The notes under the pieces: generated by a model
Seen by the model: the letters and a program-made list of their open reading frames with translations, nothing else
What the model was told of the DNA's origin: nothing
The model's database searches: none
Translations under genes and position numbers: made by a program
Part shown: piece after piece, positions 15,349 to 24,068 of the stretch
How positions within the stretch are numbered: position 1 is the stretch's first letter
How the letters are laid out: each line of letters starts with the position of its first letter
From: Hymenobacter sp. BRD128
GTDB lineage: Bacteria > Bacteroidota > Bacteroidia > Cytophagales > Hymenobacteraceae
DNA length: 64,000 nucleotides
NCBI RefSeq assembly: GCF_013256625.1
Contig: NZ_CP053909.1
Coordinates: 62,001-126,000, forward strand
Reading direction: 5' to 3'

Positions 15349-17088
15349 CTATTTGGCAGCCAGCCCCTGGGCAGCCCCGCCGCGCTCGATGGCCGTGGCT
15401 TGGTAGCCTGGCTTGAGCGTCGAGATGTGCAGGTTGGTGAGCTGCCGGTCCGCGACGACCCGGTTTGGCACCGTAAAGAGCGGCACTATCGGCAGCTGGT
15501 CGCGCAGCATTACCTGCACCTTACGCAGGAGCCGTGTTTGCGTAGCCGGCGTTGCGGCCAGGGCCAGCGCTTTGAGCAGCCGGTCCGCTGCCGGCGTGGC
15601 GAAGCGGGTAATGTTTCCCGCGCCAATACCCTGCCCGGAGAAAATGGGGGTAAGGTCAAACCGGAAGGGATTACCCTTCTGAAGCTGCACGTAGACGTCA
15701 AAGTCACCCTGCTGAAATGCCGTGGTCAAGGACGAGGCCTCCGTGGCCCGCAGCTGCACGTCCACGCCGATGCTGCGGGCGGCCTGCGCAAATTGCAGCG
15801 CCACGATTTCATAGGTTGGGTCGGCGGCGCGGTAGCGGAGCGCCAGGTGCAGGGGCACGCCGGCGCGCTGCCAGCCGGTCGCCGTGCGCTGCCACCCGGC
15901 CTGGCGGAGGCGTTGCTGCGCGGCCGCCAGGCTATAGGGCAACAGGGGAAGGCTATCATTGTAGCCCGCGCCCAGGTTGGGAGAAAACATGCCGGTGGTT
16001 CGCCGGCCTAAGCCAAGCTGCGTGGCTTGCAGCAGGGCCGGGGTGTTAAACAGCAAACTCAAGGCATGGCGCGTGGCCGAATCCGCCAGCGCGGGGCGAC
16101 TGCAATTGAATCCGGCCACTAACACGTCATACGAGAGGGCAGTGTAGAAGCGCAGCTGCGCGCTGGCCCCCGGCGTGTGCTGGAGGCGGTCGAAGGTGCG
16201 GGCCGGCATATTGGGATATATATCCACGTCGCCGCGCCGTAAGGCCAGCGTGGCCGACGCGTCCTCCGGGAGCACTTCGTAGCGCAGCTGATGCGGGGTG
16301 GCCGTCAGTACCAGGGGGCGCTCGGGCAGCGCGTCGGCCCACCACTGGGTCTTCCGCGTAAACACAAGCTGCCGGCCGCTTTCCCAGGTGCTCAACCGGT
16401 AGGGGCCACTGCCGGGCAAATGCTCCGGGTGGTGCCCCAACTGGGCGGCTTCGTAGCGTTGGCCCACCTGCTCGAGTACGGCGCGGGCCGGCGCAGCCGG
16501 CCGGCGCAGCTGCGCCAGCGAGAAAACCCGCAGGCTCCCCTTGGGGTCGAGGTAGGCTTCCGGCAGAATCAGAAAATCGCCCAGTGCCGTCTCAAAGCTG
16601 GGGTCGCTGCCCCGGCACACGAACGTAATCCGGCGCGGGTCGGCCGGGTCGGGCTCGACATCCTTCACAAAATCGACTGCCAGCCGGGTTGACTCGGCGG
16701 GCACCCGTGGGCAGAGCATAAGCCGCATCGTAAAGGCCACGTCGCTCGCCAGCACCGGCCGCCCGTTGTCCCAACGGGCCTGGGGGCGAATCTGAAACGA
16801 AATCAACGTCAGCGAATCCCCGCGTGAGCGGCGAGTGGGCAGCGCCTGGGCCAGCTGCGGCTCGGTGCGGCACTTTTCGAGGTCGATTGCCAGCAGGCTC
16901 TGACTGATTAAATTTAATCCCTCCAGCGCCGCCTGGTTCGGCTGCTGAAACGGGTCGAGGGATTCCGGGTCGCGCGCCCAGCGAATACGCACCGGCTGGT
17001 CGGCTACGGAGGTTGCGCGTTGCTGGCAGCTAGTAGCCAGGCAAGTAAGCGCCATAAGTACTTTCGGAAAAGGACGAAAACGGCTCAC
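15349..17088 (-). CDS. ABC transporter substrate-binding lipoprotein, family 5 (oligopeptide type)
   Basis: A 579-aa lipoprotein. The signal peptide ends in a lipobox-like LATSC (Cys about residue 20). Family-5 features are present: RIRWARDPESLDPF near the start of the mature protein, LAQALPTRR and a long bilobed sequence with GSGPYRLSTWESGRQLVFTR and the late ALSLLFNTPALLQ and AGWQRTATGW segments. It would capture peptides or other small solutes. No permease or ATPase genes are nearby, so it either serves a chromosomal transporter or is a peptide-sensing protein. A small GC hairpin (17103-17120) lies just upstream. Confidence 0.85.
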   Translation of the reverse strand: MSRFRPFPKVLMALTCLATSCQQRATSVADQPVRIRWARDPESLDPFQQPNQAALEGLNLISQSLLAIDLEKCRTEPQLAQALPTRRSRGDSLTLISFQIRPQARWDNGRPVLASDVAFTMRLMLCPRVPAESTRLAVDFVKDVEPDPADPRRITFVCRGSDPSFETALGDFLILPEAYLDPKGSLRVFSLAQLRRPAAPARAVLEQVGQRYEAAQLGHHPEHLPGSGPYRLSTWESGRQLVFTRKTQWWADALPERPLVLTATPHQLRYEVLPEDASATLALRRGDVDIYPNMPARTFDRLQHTPGASAQLRFYTALSYDVLVAGFNCSRPALADSATRHALSLLFNTPALLQATQLGLGRRTTGMFSPNLGAGYNDSLPLLPYSLAAAQQRLRQAGWQRTATGWQRAGVPLHLALRYRAADPTYEIVALQFAQAARSIGVDVQLRATEASSLTTAFQQGDFDVYVQLQKGNPFRFDLTPIFSGQGIGAGNITRFATPAADRLLKALALAATPATQTRLLRKVQVMLRDQLPIVPLFTVPNRVVADRQLTNLHISTLKPGYQATAIERGGAAQGLAAK

Positions 17089-17163
17089 TTGGAAATAGCA
17101 GGCCCCCGCTTGCTCGGGGGAAATGAGTAAAATAACTATTCAAGATACTGTGGAAAATCCAAT

Positions 17164-17385
17164 TTAAGCCCCCAGATTCTCCTCCGCTATCAACTGGACC
17201 GTTTTCCTCCGCAACTAGTTGGCGTTGGGCCGCTGGGTCAGCACGTAACCCAGACCCGTCCGGTGTACCTACCACTCCCCGTACTTCTCCTCCAGCTCCA
17301 GCACATCGACCTGCGCCCGAATTTCCGACAAGCTCCGGCCCAAAGCGGATGCGAGCGCCGCCAGGGTCTCGCCGGCGCAGTAGCC
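17164..17385 (-). pseudogene. Helicase C-terminal HTH tail interrupted by amber codons
   Basis: In frame with the helicase at 17386-19002, the sequence after its TAG stop continues as clear coding: GYCAGETLAALASALGRS, LSEIRAQVDVLELEEKYGEW, then VHRTGLGYVLTQRPNAN and LRRKTVQLIAEENLGA, ending at TAA 17164. It is separated only by TAG codons at 17386-17388, 17269-17271 and 17215-17217. WTPAEDFQLT before the first TAG plus this sequence form the SANT/Myb-like HTH often found at the end of helicases. Each TAG is one transition from CAG. This is either a recently decayed tail or a read-through extension. Confidence 0.6.
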
Positions 17386-19002
17386 CTAGGTGAGTTGAAA
17401 ATCCTCGGCGGGCGTCCACGGCCGGCGGGCGGGCTTGGTGGGTGACGGGGCGGGCGCCATCAGCACCGTGCCGCCGCGGCCGTAGTAAGGCAGAATGGGC
17501 GGCTGCGCCGTAAAGCCGGCCGGGCGGCTCAACTCCGGCAAGTGCAGACGGAACTTGGCGCGGGTGAGCGCCACGTAGAGCAGGTTGATTTCCTCGTTGA
17601 GGCGGGCCAGCTCGCCCGCCCCGATGCCGGACTCCGCCACCAGGGCGCCCCACTCCTCGACTTTCTCGCGCGTGACAAAATCGCTCGTTAGCTGCACCTC
17701 GTCATACTCCAGGCCCTTGCACCGGTGCACCGTCGAAAAATACACCTGGGCCCGGTGGCGCTCACCGTCGCTGACCTGCCGGCGCTTCAGCTCCTTAATC
17801 AGGTCAATGACACTGTTGCCGTAGTCTTCCACAATGCTAATCAGCATGAGCAGCTGGGCGTCCTCCGTTTGCCGCGCGTAGTTCAGCAGCTCGTCCAGAT
17901 TGGCCATCTTCCGAATCAAGGGGTCCTTGATGGCGGCCGACCGGCCGTTGTAGAGGTGCAGCACGTCGTAGAGACTGGCGCCCTCGTCGGCGTAGGTGTA
18001 CGAGTTGATGTTGCCCTCAAAGTAAAGCCGCTGTACCTGGTTCTCGCCGGAGATGTACTCGATGGCCTTGAGCAGCAGGGCCAGGTTGCTGCGGCCGATG
18101 ACCGCCTTGGTCGTGGTGGCCGTGCTCGTGCCCAGCCCGCTCAATTCGACGGGGGCATGCGCCCCCAGGGCCGCTTTGTAGTCGAGCACCTGGGTGGCCA
18201 GCGTGGCCACTTCCACCCCGAAGCGAAAGCTGGTGGTGAGCGGGTAGGAGGGAAAATCGGCCCGGTCGAGCGAGTTGATGGCGTGCCGCCAGGCGTAAAT
18301 TTGCTGATGGGCATCTCCGACCATAATTTTTGTGGCGCGCTGCTCGAGAAAGAGCGCCAGCATGGGCCCGGAGGCGTCCTGGGCCTCGTCGAAGAGGATG
18401 TAATCGTAGGTGAGCTGCGGCCCTTTGAGCTGAAATTTCTTGAGGTAGAAATCGTGGGTAATCTCAATCTCGGCGGATTCCATGCGGGCCAGCAGGCGCC
18501 GGCAGCCGCGCTCGATGGCCGCGTAGTGCCGCTCGACGAACACCTTGGCGGCCGCTTCCCACACGATATCGCGGTAATTCAACTCCGATACCTTGGCCTT
18601 GTCGCTGTTGCAGAAGTAGGTCAGGAACTTGTTGATGTGGCTGGCCAGCACGTACTCCTCGTGGCCCTCCTGGCTGGACGGCAGGCCCAGCACGTCCACC
18701 AGCTCGTGCGACTTGTAGCTGCCGGCTTGCAGCACGCGGTAGCGGCTGTTCTTCACGACGTGGGCGTAGGCCAGCGAGTGGGCCGTCTCAACCTGCACGT
18801 TATGGAGGCCCTGCGCCGCGAAGCGGGTGCGGGCCTCCAGTTTCACGGTGCGGTTGAACGCCAGGTAGAGGCCGCGCGCGGTGGCGGGCTGGGCCCGGGC
18901 GTACTCGATGAGCGTGGTCGTCTTGCCGGAGCCGGCCACGGCGTTGATTTTGATGTCGCCGGTGCTTGCCACAATCGCGGCTTGCTCGGGGGTAATGTTC
19001 AT
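17386..19002 (-). CDS. UvrD/FBH1-like superfamily 1 DNA helicase
   Basis: A 538-aa helicase. Motifs in order: NITPEQAAIV (Q motif), AVAGSGKTTTLIEYA (Walker A), YDYILFDEAQDASG (motif II), MVGDAHQQIYAWRHAI (motif III), TTSFRFG (motif IV), STVHRCKGLEYDEVQL (motif V) and LLYVALTRAKFRLHL (motif VI), so the enzyme core is complete. The shape resembles FBH1-like helicases that strip recombinase filaments and process stalled DNA. The called end is a TAG inside a C-terminal DNA-binding tail (see 17164-17385). The gene is 19 bp downstream of the nucleotidyltransferase paralogue, same strand. Confidence 0.9.
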   Translation of the reverse strand: MNITPEQAAIVASTGDIKINAVAGSGKTTTLIEYARAQPATARGLYLAFNRTVKLEARTRFAAQGLHNVQVETAHSLAYAHVVKNSRYRVLQAGSYKSHELVDVLGLPSSQEGHEEYVLASHINKFLTYFCNSDKAKVSELNYRDIVWEAAAKVFVERHYAAIERGCRRLLARMESAEIEITHDFYLKKFQLKGPQLTYDYILFDEAQDASGPMLALFLEQRATKIMVGDAHQQIYAWRHAINSLDRADFPSYPLTTSFRFGVEVATLATQVLDYKAALGAHAPVELSGLGTSTATTTKAVIGRSNLALLLKAIEYISGENQVQRLYFEGNINSYTYADEGASLYDVLHLYNGRSAAIKDPLIRKMANLDELLNYARQTEDAQLLMLISIVEDYGNSVIDLIKELKRRQVSDGERHRAQVYFSTVHRCKGLEYDEVQLTSDFVTREKVEEWGALVAESGIGAGELARLNEEINLLYVALTRAKFRLHLPELSRPAGFTAQPPILPYYGRGGTVLMAPAPSPTKPARRPWTPAEDFQLT

Positions 19003-19021
19003 GACCGGGGTAGGAGTGGGC

Positions 19022-19471
19022 CTAGACGCGGGTGCTCGCGATGACCCGGTTGACTTCGTGCAGCTCGCCGGCGCCGAGAAACTTAGGGGCGATTTTCAGC
19101 TTCTTCAGGCCGAAGGTGCGCACCAGAAACTTTATATCGTACTCGGCATCGTCGGCCTTTTGAAACTTGCGGTTCAGGCAGTGCTGCACGAAGGCGAACG
19201 CCTTCAGCTCAAGCAGGCTCTGGGGAGTCGCCCGACCGGTTTTATTACCGGCCTCGGCTTTCCACACGGCGGCGAAGAACTGGTGGCCGTTGGCGTTGAT
19301 GTAGTCCACGTTGGCGGCCTCGTCGTGCAGAAACATCTCGCGGGTCCCGGGGTCGTTGATGAGGTAATCCACGTCCTCCGTATGGCGCGAAGAGCCCAGC
19401 TGCGCCAACGCGTGGCCGCCAATCAGCAGCCCGGTGCGCGTGGCCTGAGGGGCGGGCAAAGTAGTATTCAT
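19022..19471 (-). CDS. Nucleotidyltransferase-fold protein, paralogue 1
   Basis: A 149-aa protein. LLIGGHALAQLGSSRHTEDVDYLI matches the GG-x-A-x(4-6)-G-S-x-R-x-T-x-D-x-D signature of MNT/AbiEii-like nucleotidyltransferases; the Asp pair in DVDY would bind metal. The second half (SLLELKAFAFVQHCLNRKFQ, DIKFLVRTFGL) is helical. A near-identical paralogue lies at 19896-20342, sharing a 77-bp identical stretch. No HEPN toxin partner is evident, so a toxin-antitoxin role is only one option. Confidence 0.65.
   Translation of the reverse strand: MNTTLPAPQATRTGLLIGGHALAQLGSSRHTEDVDYLINDPGTREMFLHDEAANVDYINANGHQFFAAVWKAEAGNKTGRATPQSLLELKAFAFVQHCLNRKFQKADDAEYDIKFLVRTFGLKKLKIAPKFLGAGELHEVNRVIASTRV
19254..19330. 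repeat. 77-bp identical tract shared with 20125-20201
   Basis: Exact copy within the two paralogous nucleotidyltransferase-like genes, encoding the DEAANVDYINANGHQFFA region in both. The rest of the genes has diverged, so this block is either under strong constraint or was homogenised by gene conversion. Confidence 0.85.
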
Positions 19472-19527
19472 GGGCTGAAAGTGGTTTACTCAAAGATACG
19501 AAGAAAAGCCAATTAAGGCATATTGCG

Positions 19528-19830
19528 TTAAGGCAGATTTTGAAATAAAGTCTCCGGCTCCGGATACGCCACGTAGCCCCCGGTCAGGAGTACTTCGGCC
19601 AGCTGCGGGCAGTCGCAAAAGGAGATAGCGTAGCGCTGCGCCACGAGCTGCGGCCACTGGCGCTCGCGCCGGCTCATGCCCAGCCACTGGGCCACGGCCA
19701 GCCGCAGCGCCGGGTGCTGCTGAAAGTGCTGGGCTAGCCCCTGGCTCAGGTCGGCCACCGTCACCTGGTCCAGGCACGGATTCTGACGAATGTAGGCCGC
19801 TAGCGCGGCGCGGGTGGTGGGAACTGCCAT
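19528..19830 (-). CDS. Hypothetical protein between the paralogues (100 aa)
   Basis: Start chosen at ATG 19830 (MAVPTTRAALAAYIRQ), since the upstream extension is uncharged linker overlapping intergenic sequence. The protein is helical, with DLSQGLAQHFQQHPALRLAVAQWLGMSRRERQ and a Cys-containing C-terminal part. No family recognised. It sits between the two nucleotidyltransferase-like genes on the same strand, so it could be a functional partner of either. Confidence 0.5.
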   Translation of the reverse strand: MAVPTTRAALAAYIRQNPCLDQVTVADLSQGLAQHFQQHPALRLAVAQWLGMSRRERQWPQLVAQRYAISFCDCPQLAEVLLTGGYVAYPEPETLFQNLP

Positions 19831-19895
19831 TGCGGAAAAGGCCAGCGGCCGTAAAAAAGTAACTAAATCGGGGCTGCCCACGCCCCGAAGGGGCG

Positions 19896-20342
19896 TTAGT
19901 GCACGCTGGCTATCACTTTCTTAATCTCGCTGAGCTGCCCGGCGGTTACGAATTTGGCAACTAGCTTCACACTCGTCAAGCCGAAAGTGCGCACCAGGAA
20001 CTTTATATCGAACTCGGCATCGTCGGCCTTTTGAAACTTGCGGTTCAGGCAATGCTGCACGAAGGAAAAGGCTTTCAATTCGAGTAGGCTTTGCGGCGTG
20101 GCGACCCCGCTCCGGTTGCCAGCTTCGGCTTTCCACACGGCGGCGAAGAACTGGTGGCCGTTGGCGTTGATGTAGTCCACGTTGGCGGCCTCGTCGTGCA
20201 GGAAGTCGGCCGGGCTGCTCAGGTCGCTTACCAGGTAGTCCGTGTCGTTGGTAATGCGGGTTGAACCTAACGCGACAAGGGCCTGACCCCCGATTAAGAG
20301 GCGGGGTGCTTGGCGGGTGGCGGCGGTGGCGGGGGCGTTCAT
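19896..20342 (-). CDS. Nucleotidyltransferase-fold protein, paralogue 2
   Basis: A 148-aa paralogue of 19022-19471: LLIGGQALVALGSTRITNDTDYLV carries the same GG...GSxR..D.D motif, here with DTDY. The central DEAANVDYINANGHQ block is identical at DNA level. N-terminus and the loop SDLSSPADF differ. A G-rich box of the recurrent composite promoter type (20453-20463) lies 110 bp upstream, overlapping the end of the preceding gene. Function unknown. Confidence 0.65.
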   Translation of the reverse strand: MNAPATAATRQAPRLLIGGQALVALGSTRITNDTDYLVSDLSSPADFLHDEAANVDYINANGHQFFAAVWKAEAGNRSGVATPQSLLELKAFSFVQHCLNRKFQKADDAEFDIKFLVRTFGLTSVKLVAKFVTAGQLSEIKKVIASVH

Positions 20343-20431
20343 AGCAGGCTGAGCTTTAACGTGTTATCTATACAAATATACGCAAAAGCAGAACCTAAGA
20401 TGCTAGTTTTCAGTTATTTAACACTGTTTAT

Positions 20432-21070
20432 TTACAAAGTTGAATATTTTCTCCCCACTGCCCCAGTAATCCCTTCTTCGGGGGCGGGGGGAGGGGAGGA
20501 GCAAACCGGGTGATAGAAGGTCGCCTGGCTCAGCCGCTCCCGCGGGTCATGCGCCTGCTGGAGCAGCTGGAACACCTCGTCGGCCACCTGGGCCGTGCGC
20601 GCCGCCGCCTGCTGGGTGGCCAGGCAGTCGCGCAGCTCCTGCCCGAAGGTGGGGGCGGTGTGCACGGTGTGCTCCAGCAGGATGCTGGCCGTGCCGGCAT
20701 CCAGCAGAACTAAGTGCAATTCCGCCCCCGGGTTACGCAGCCAGGCCTGCGCCGCGGCCCCCGGTATGCGCAGCAGATTCAGGCCCGCCTCCACCAGCCA
20801 CTCGCCCACGCTGAGCAGCAGCAGGGGAAAGCCGGCCAGGGGCTCGACCCAGCCATATTGCAGGGTACCGGCCCGGAGCTGGGCCACGGGCGCGGCCGCC
20901 GGCTGCGGCAGGAACAAGTTCAGCACGAGCCGCCCGGCTTGGAAGTCTACCCGGGGGTATACAACCACGGCCGGTAACCGCGAGGGCTGGCAGTAGGCCA
21001 GGGTAAACGACGGGCTATCCAGGGGCTGGCCGCTGGGTAGTTGCTCGGGGAACCTAGGCGCGCTGCTCAT
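20432..21070 (-). CDS. Hypothetical protein, paralogue of 59327-59860 (212 aa)
   Basis: I start it at ATG 21070 (MSSAPRFPEQ), which overlaps the restored end of the preceding gene. The larger open frame up to 21508 fuses two genes through a frameshift. The sequence has a beta-rich centre (LVLNLFLPQ, GTLQYGWVEPLAGFPLLLLSVG) and a C-terminal helix (DEVFQLLQQAHDPRERLSQATFYHP). The same layout (GGQLRYGIYEPGPGLLFLVSELG, LLDATTNVVH, LRQLSQCTHFYSQL) is found in the protein at 59327-59860, so the plasmid carries two members of this unrecognised family. Confidence 0.6.
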   Translation of the reverse strand: MSSAPRFPEQLPSGQPLDSPSFTLAYCQPSRLPAVVVYPRVDFQAGRLVLNLFLPQPAAAPVAQLRAGTLQYGWVEPLAGFPLLLLSVGEWLVEAGLNLLRIPGAAAQAWLRNPGAELHLVLLDAGTASILLEHTVHTAPTFGQELRDCLATQQAAARTAQVADEVFQLLQQAHDPRERLSQATFYHPVCSSPPPAPEEGITGAVGRKYSTL

Positions 21071-21508
21071 CGAGGGGATTTTCAGGATATTCCGTCGAGT
21101 CCTGATTATCAAATGAGAACCCCTCCTCGTCACGCAGGTCATGGGCCTGCCCCAACACCAGCTCCGCCGGGCTCGGGGGTAATCCGGTATCCAGTCGGTA
21201 CTCGTGGCGTCCAGGCCCTGGCTAGCCGTTGCGCGCTCGAAATCGGCCTGCCACTTGTCGAGGGTACGGTCCATCGCCTCCCGGTCGGCCCCGCTCAGCG
21301 GCACGAGCATCAGCGCCGACAGGGGCGCGCGCTCCGCGCCCTCGAACCAGGAAGCCAGTACCTGGCCGTCGCACCAGGAAAAGGCGCGGATGGGGGCCGA
21401 GATATAGTCCGGCCCGGTGCGCAGCCGCACCACCGAGCCCACCGTAAAGCCCGCCTGGGCTGCCAGCGACACGATTGCCTCATCAGTAGGCAGATTTAGA
21501 CCTCTCAT
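21054..21508 (-). pseudogene. Hypothetical protein, frame broken by one missing base
   Basis: The product begins MRGLNLPTDEAIVSLAAQAG and has a small beta-barrel-like first half (VGSVVRLRTGPD, GQVLASWFEG). Around TSTDW (plus-strand CC at 21191-21192) the given frame shifts into the next gene. Adding one base yields DTGLPPSPAELVLG, then an acidic tail ending DEQRA-TAG at 21054, which overlaps the ATG of the following gene, as expected in an operon. Restored length is about 151 aa. Unknown family. Confidence 0.5.
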
Positions 21509-21527
21509 GGCTAAAGTGATTAAGTGA

Positions 21528-21749
21528 TTAAAAAGGCAGGGTATCTGAATCAGGAGCGAGGACAGGCGGGTAGGGGTCCGGCTGGCACGCCGTCAGGATG
21601 GCGACCAGGCGCCGGCCCTTACGCCGGTAGCAGCGCTGGAGGGGCGACGGGCGGCCCCCGGCCCGCCTCACCGCCCGCAGGCACCGGTGCACGTAGGCCG
21701 CGTGGCGGAAGAGCAGGTAGCTCGCGGCGTAGGCCAGGTCAGGGTGCAT
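21528..21749 (-). CDS. Small hypothetical basic protein (73 aa)
   Basis: ATG at 21749 (MHPDLAYAASYLLFRH). Arg-rich centre (CLRAVRRAGGRPSPLQRCYRRKGRRL), then a helix and a Pro-rich tail. It sits between two other minus-strand genes with short gaps. No recognised domain. Confidence 0.45.
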   Translation of the reverse strand: MHPDLAYAASYLLFRHAAYVHRCLRAVRRAGGRPSPLQRCYRRKGRRLVAILTACQPDPYPPVLAPDSDTLPF

Positions 21750-21760
21750 GGCAGGCTCGG

Positions 21761-21892
21761 CTAGAAGAGGGGGTTGGCTTCCCACGCGGCCAGTTCGGCC
21801 GCCGTGATAGTGGGCCGCGGCGCCTGCTCATCCGCCGGGTCGAAGCGGTCGGCGATTACTTCGCTGCTGTCCAAATCCAGGTCGAGGTACAT
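21761..21892 (-). CDS. Small acidic hypothetical protein (43 aa)
   Basis: Translated directly: starts MYLDLDLDSSEVIADRF, continues through an acidic Pro-rich linker and ends AAELAAWEANPLF. It begins 84 bp downstream of an AT-rich operator (21976-22003), which supports it being the first gene of a transcription unit running through 21528 and possibly to 20432. Confidence 0.45.
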   Translation of the reverse strand: MYLDLDLDSSEVIADRFDPADEQAPRPTITAAELAAWEANPLF

Positions 21893-21975
21893 GGCGCGGG
21901 GGGGAGCGGCTGGCGCAGTGGACGGTCAGTGCGTCGCGAGCTTCTGACTACTTAACGCAATAACCTCGCCAATTG

Positions 21976-22003
21976 TTGTATAAAATACAAGTAAATAATA
22001 CAA
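21976..22003 (-). promoter_or_regulatory. AT-rich repeat operator/promoter
   Basis: Degenerate copy of the TATTAAATAC-type direct repeat (TTGTATAAAATACAAG followed by TAAATAATACAA on the plus strand), 84 bp upstream of the ATG at 21892. Confidence 0.4.
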
Positions 22004-22102
22004 AGTTAACGCGCCCTCTCTCCCCGTTCTGTTCGTGCTGCGCACTGGGCAGGCCCCAGTAGCCGAGTAGCGTTTGCCACTCGGCTACCACGGCCCGACT
22101 GG

Positions 22103-23800
22103 CTAGGCGGCCTGGGCCATTGGCTGGTCCCCGAATAAGGAGAATTGCAAACCGCCCGCCCCCGTACCGGGCTCCGTGGTACTGGCTACGAGCTGCCGGC
22201 GCTCGGGCAGGGGCTCGGCGGCGGGCTCCGGGTCAAACGGGCCCCGCTGGCGCTGCTGATAAGCTTTCATTTCCGGCTCCGGTAGCCAGAGCTTACCGGC
22301 ACAGGCGCGGAGGTTGAATTCTTGGTGCAGCCGAGTATCGCGGAACGTCAAATGCAACGTCCCTTTCTTAAAAAAGCGAATCTCGAAAAACTCGCTTTGC
22401 AGCGTGTCGGTGAAGGTTTCGCCGGGATAGACCTTGCCGAGGTGGTTAAAATGGGTAGTCAGCGCCTGCTCTATCGTGTGGCACTTTTCGTAGGTAGTGC
22501 CGGAAAGATAGCACATTACGCGGTCTATGTCCCTATATTGACTTGATACGCCAAAGTCTAAGCGGAAGTAGCTGCCGTAGCGCTTGAGCTGGTCAGGCTT
22601 ATCCCAGTCACTCCAGCGGACCCAGCGGGGCAGAATCAGTTTACGGTTGACTTTATAGCGGTCGTTGGTTTTCCACCCCTCCACGTAGCAGCGGTTTTCC
22701 TTGTAGTAGGAAGTAAAGAGGTCGAACACGGCCACCACGGCATTTTGCAAAATAGTATCCTTATTCTCAAATACCATTGTAACGAGCTGCGCCACGTTCT
22801 CTTTGGTGAAGTCGAGGTAGCCGCACGAACGACTATAGCGCGCGAAGTCCTGGCGCACTTGGTGCGTCATGTACTTCTGAATATTTAGCTTGTCCATTAC
22901 TTCGCTCCAGGCGTGCTGCCCCAGCTCTTCGCTGAAGTAATTGTACTGGCTGCGCAGGTTAGCCCCGCCAAACTCTATCGCGTCGCCGGCGAGCTTGTGC
23001 ACGTTCACGCCCTGGCCGCGCCGGATAACGCCGTGCTGGTAAAACTCTAGCGCCGCACGGGCGCGGGTGAAGCCCACAAACGCCTCCCGTAGCAGCTGCT
23101 GGCGATGTATCATATCGCCTATCACGTCGTTTAGGGCTACCTGGTCTTTTAGATTGTCCTCGCTCAGGTCCGGAGTGGGGCCACTGTGCCGGGTAAAGTC
23201 GAAGGCTAAGCGGTCGGTGCCCTGGGGCTTTTGCAGACGGATAAGGGAAACCTCCACGCTGGTTTTGCGCTCGGCGTCCTCGAAGGCGGCGCCCAGGTGC
23301 TCCACGCTGCCGTGGTCGGCCAGCAGGGCTTGTAAGAGCTGGCGCTTTTCGGTAAAGGGGTTGAGCACCGTTTCACTGTTAACGAGCGCCACTACGTGGC
23401 CCCCGCTGGCCACCCGGTCAAAAGCGTGCAGCACATGCTCACAGCCGCGCGAAAACGGCGGGTTCAGGATAATTAAATCAAACTGGTGGTCGCCCTCGTA
23501 GGTCAGGAAGTCATGCGCCAGCACCTTATAGCCCTTGCCGTCGAGCGTGGCCTTCAAATCCGGGTCCAGCTCGCAGGTGTAGATGTTGCGGCTCTTGTCG
23601 CGGCCGTAGCAACCGCGCTCGACGTTATCAATGTGGCGCACGATATAATCCACAATGGCCCCGCTGCCGGCGCTGGGCTCCAGAATGGTTAGCTCGCTCA
23701 ACTTTGCCCGGTCCCGGCAGTGTGCGACGGCGCCCAGCCAGGGCGAAAGCATCTGGCGAATAACGCGTTCAGGGGTCGGGAAAAACTCGTTGTTCAGCAT
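22103..23800 (-). CDS. DUF4942-type DNA adenine methyltransferase
   Basis: A 565-aa protein. An N-terminal Rossmann methyltransferase has the SAM loop ILEPSAGSGAIVDYI (about 39-53) and the catalytic NPPFSRG (about 114-120), typical of N6-adenine or N4-cytosine enzymes. The C-terminal half (MDKLNIQKYMTHQVRQDF, YVEGWKTNDRYKVNRKLILP, FFEIRFFKKGTLHLTFRD) matches the DUF4942 module found in Bacteroidetes and phage methyltransferases. No cognate nuclease is adjacent, so it may be an orphan protective or regulatory methyltransferase. A composite promoter element lies upstream. Confidence 0.85.
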   Translation of the reverse strand: MLNNEFFPTPERVIRQMLSPWLGAVAHCRDRAKLSELTILEPSAGSGAIVDYIVRHIDNVERGCYGRDKSRNIYTCELDPDLKATLDGKGYKVLAHDFLTYEGDHQFDLIILNPPFSRGCEHVLHAFDRVASGGHVVALVNSETVLNPFTEKRQLLQALLADHGSVEHLGAAFEDAERKTSVEVSLIRLQKPQGTDRLAFDFTRHSGPTPDLSEDNLKDQVALNDVIGDMIHRQQLLREAFVGFTRARAALEFYQHGVIRRGQGVNVHKLAGDAIEFGGANLRSQYNYFSEELGQHAWSEVMDKLNIQKYMTHQVRQDFARYSRSCGYLDFTKENVAQLVTMVFENKDTILQNAVVAVFDLFTSYYKENRCYVEGWKTNDRYKVNRKLILPRWVRWSDWDKPDQLKRYGSYFRLDFGVSSQYRDIDRVMCYLSGTTYEKCHTIEQALTTHFNHLGKVYPGETFTDTLQSEFFEIRFFKKGTLHLTFRDTRLHQEFNLRACAGKLWLPEPEMKAYQQRQRGPFDPEPAAEPLPERRQLVASTTEPGTGAGGLQFSLFGDQPMAQAA

Positions 23801-23873
23801 GGGCCGTGGGGGGAAAAAGTGACTGTTGGGGGGGCTGCTAACCCGCTTAGTACACGTTAAAGATACGGCGATT

Positions 23874-23958
23874 TTGTATTAAATACAAGTATTAAATGCT
23901 AAATACAGTAGTAAAAAAGGGCCTTTTATTGCCGTAGCCCGCTTTTCCCCCACTGCCC
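23874..23958 (-). promoter_or_regulatory. Composite promoter element of the methyltransferase gene
   Basis: Plus-strand TTGTATTAAATACAAG and TATTAAA at 23874-23896 and the box CCCCCACTGCCC at 23947-23958. Minus-strand order is G-rich box, ~50 bp, AT-rich repeat, ~70 bp, ATG 23800. The same pair precedes 24380, 27636, 30421 and 61776. Confidence 0.55.
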
Positions 23959-24068
23959 ATCAGCTACTCGTCTGGCCAGGCTACGGCACCAAGCAGCGTG
24001 GCCGCCGAGTGCCCCAGCGGAGCAGCCCGGCGGCCACGTATCACAGTAGGCCGTTACGCGCCGCGTAC

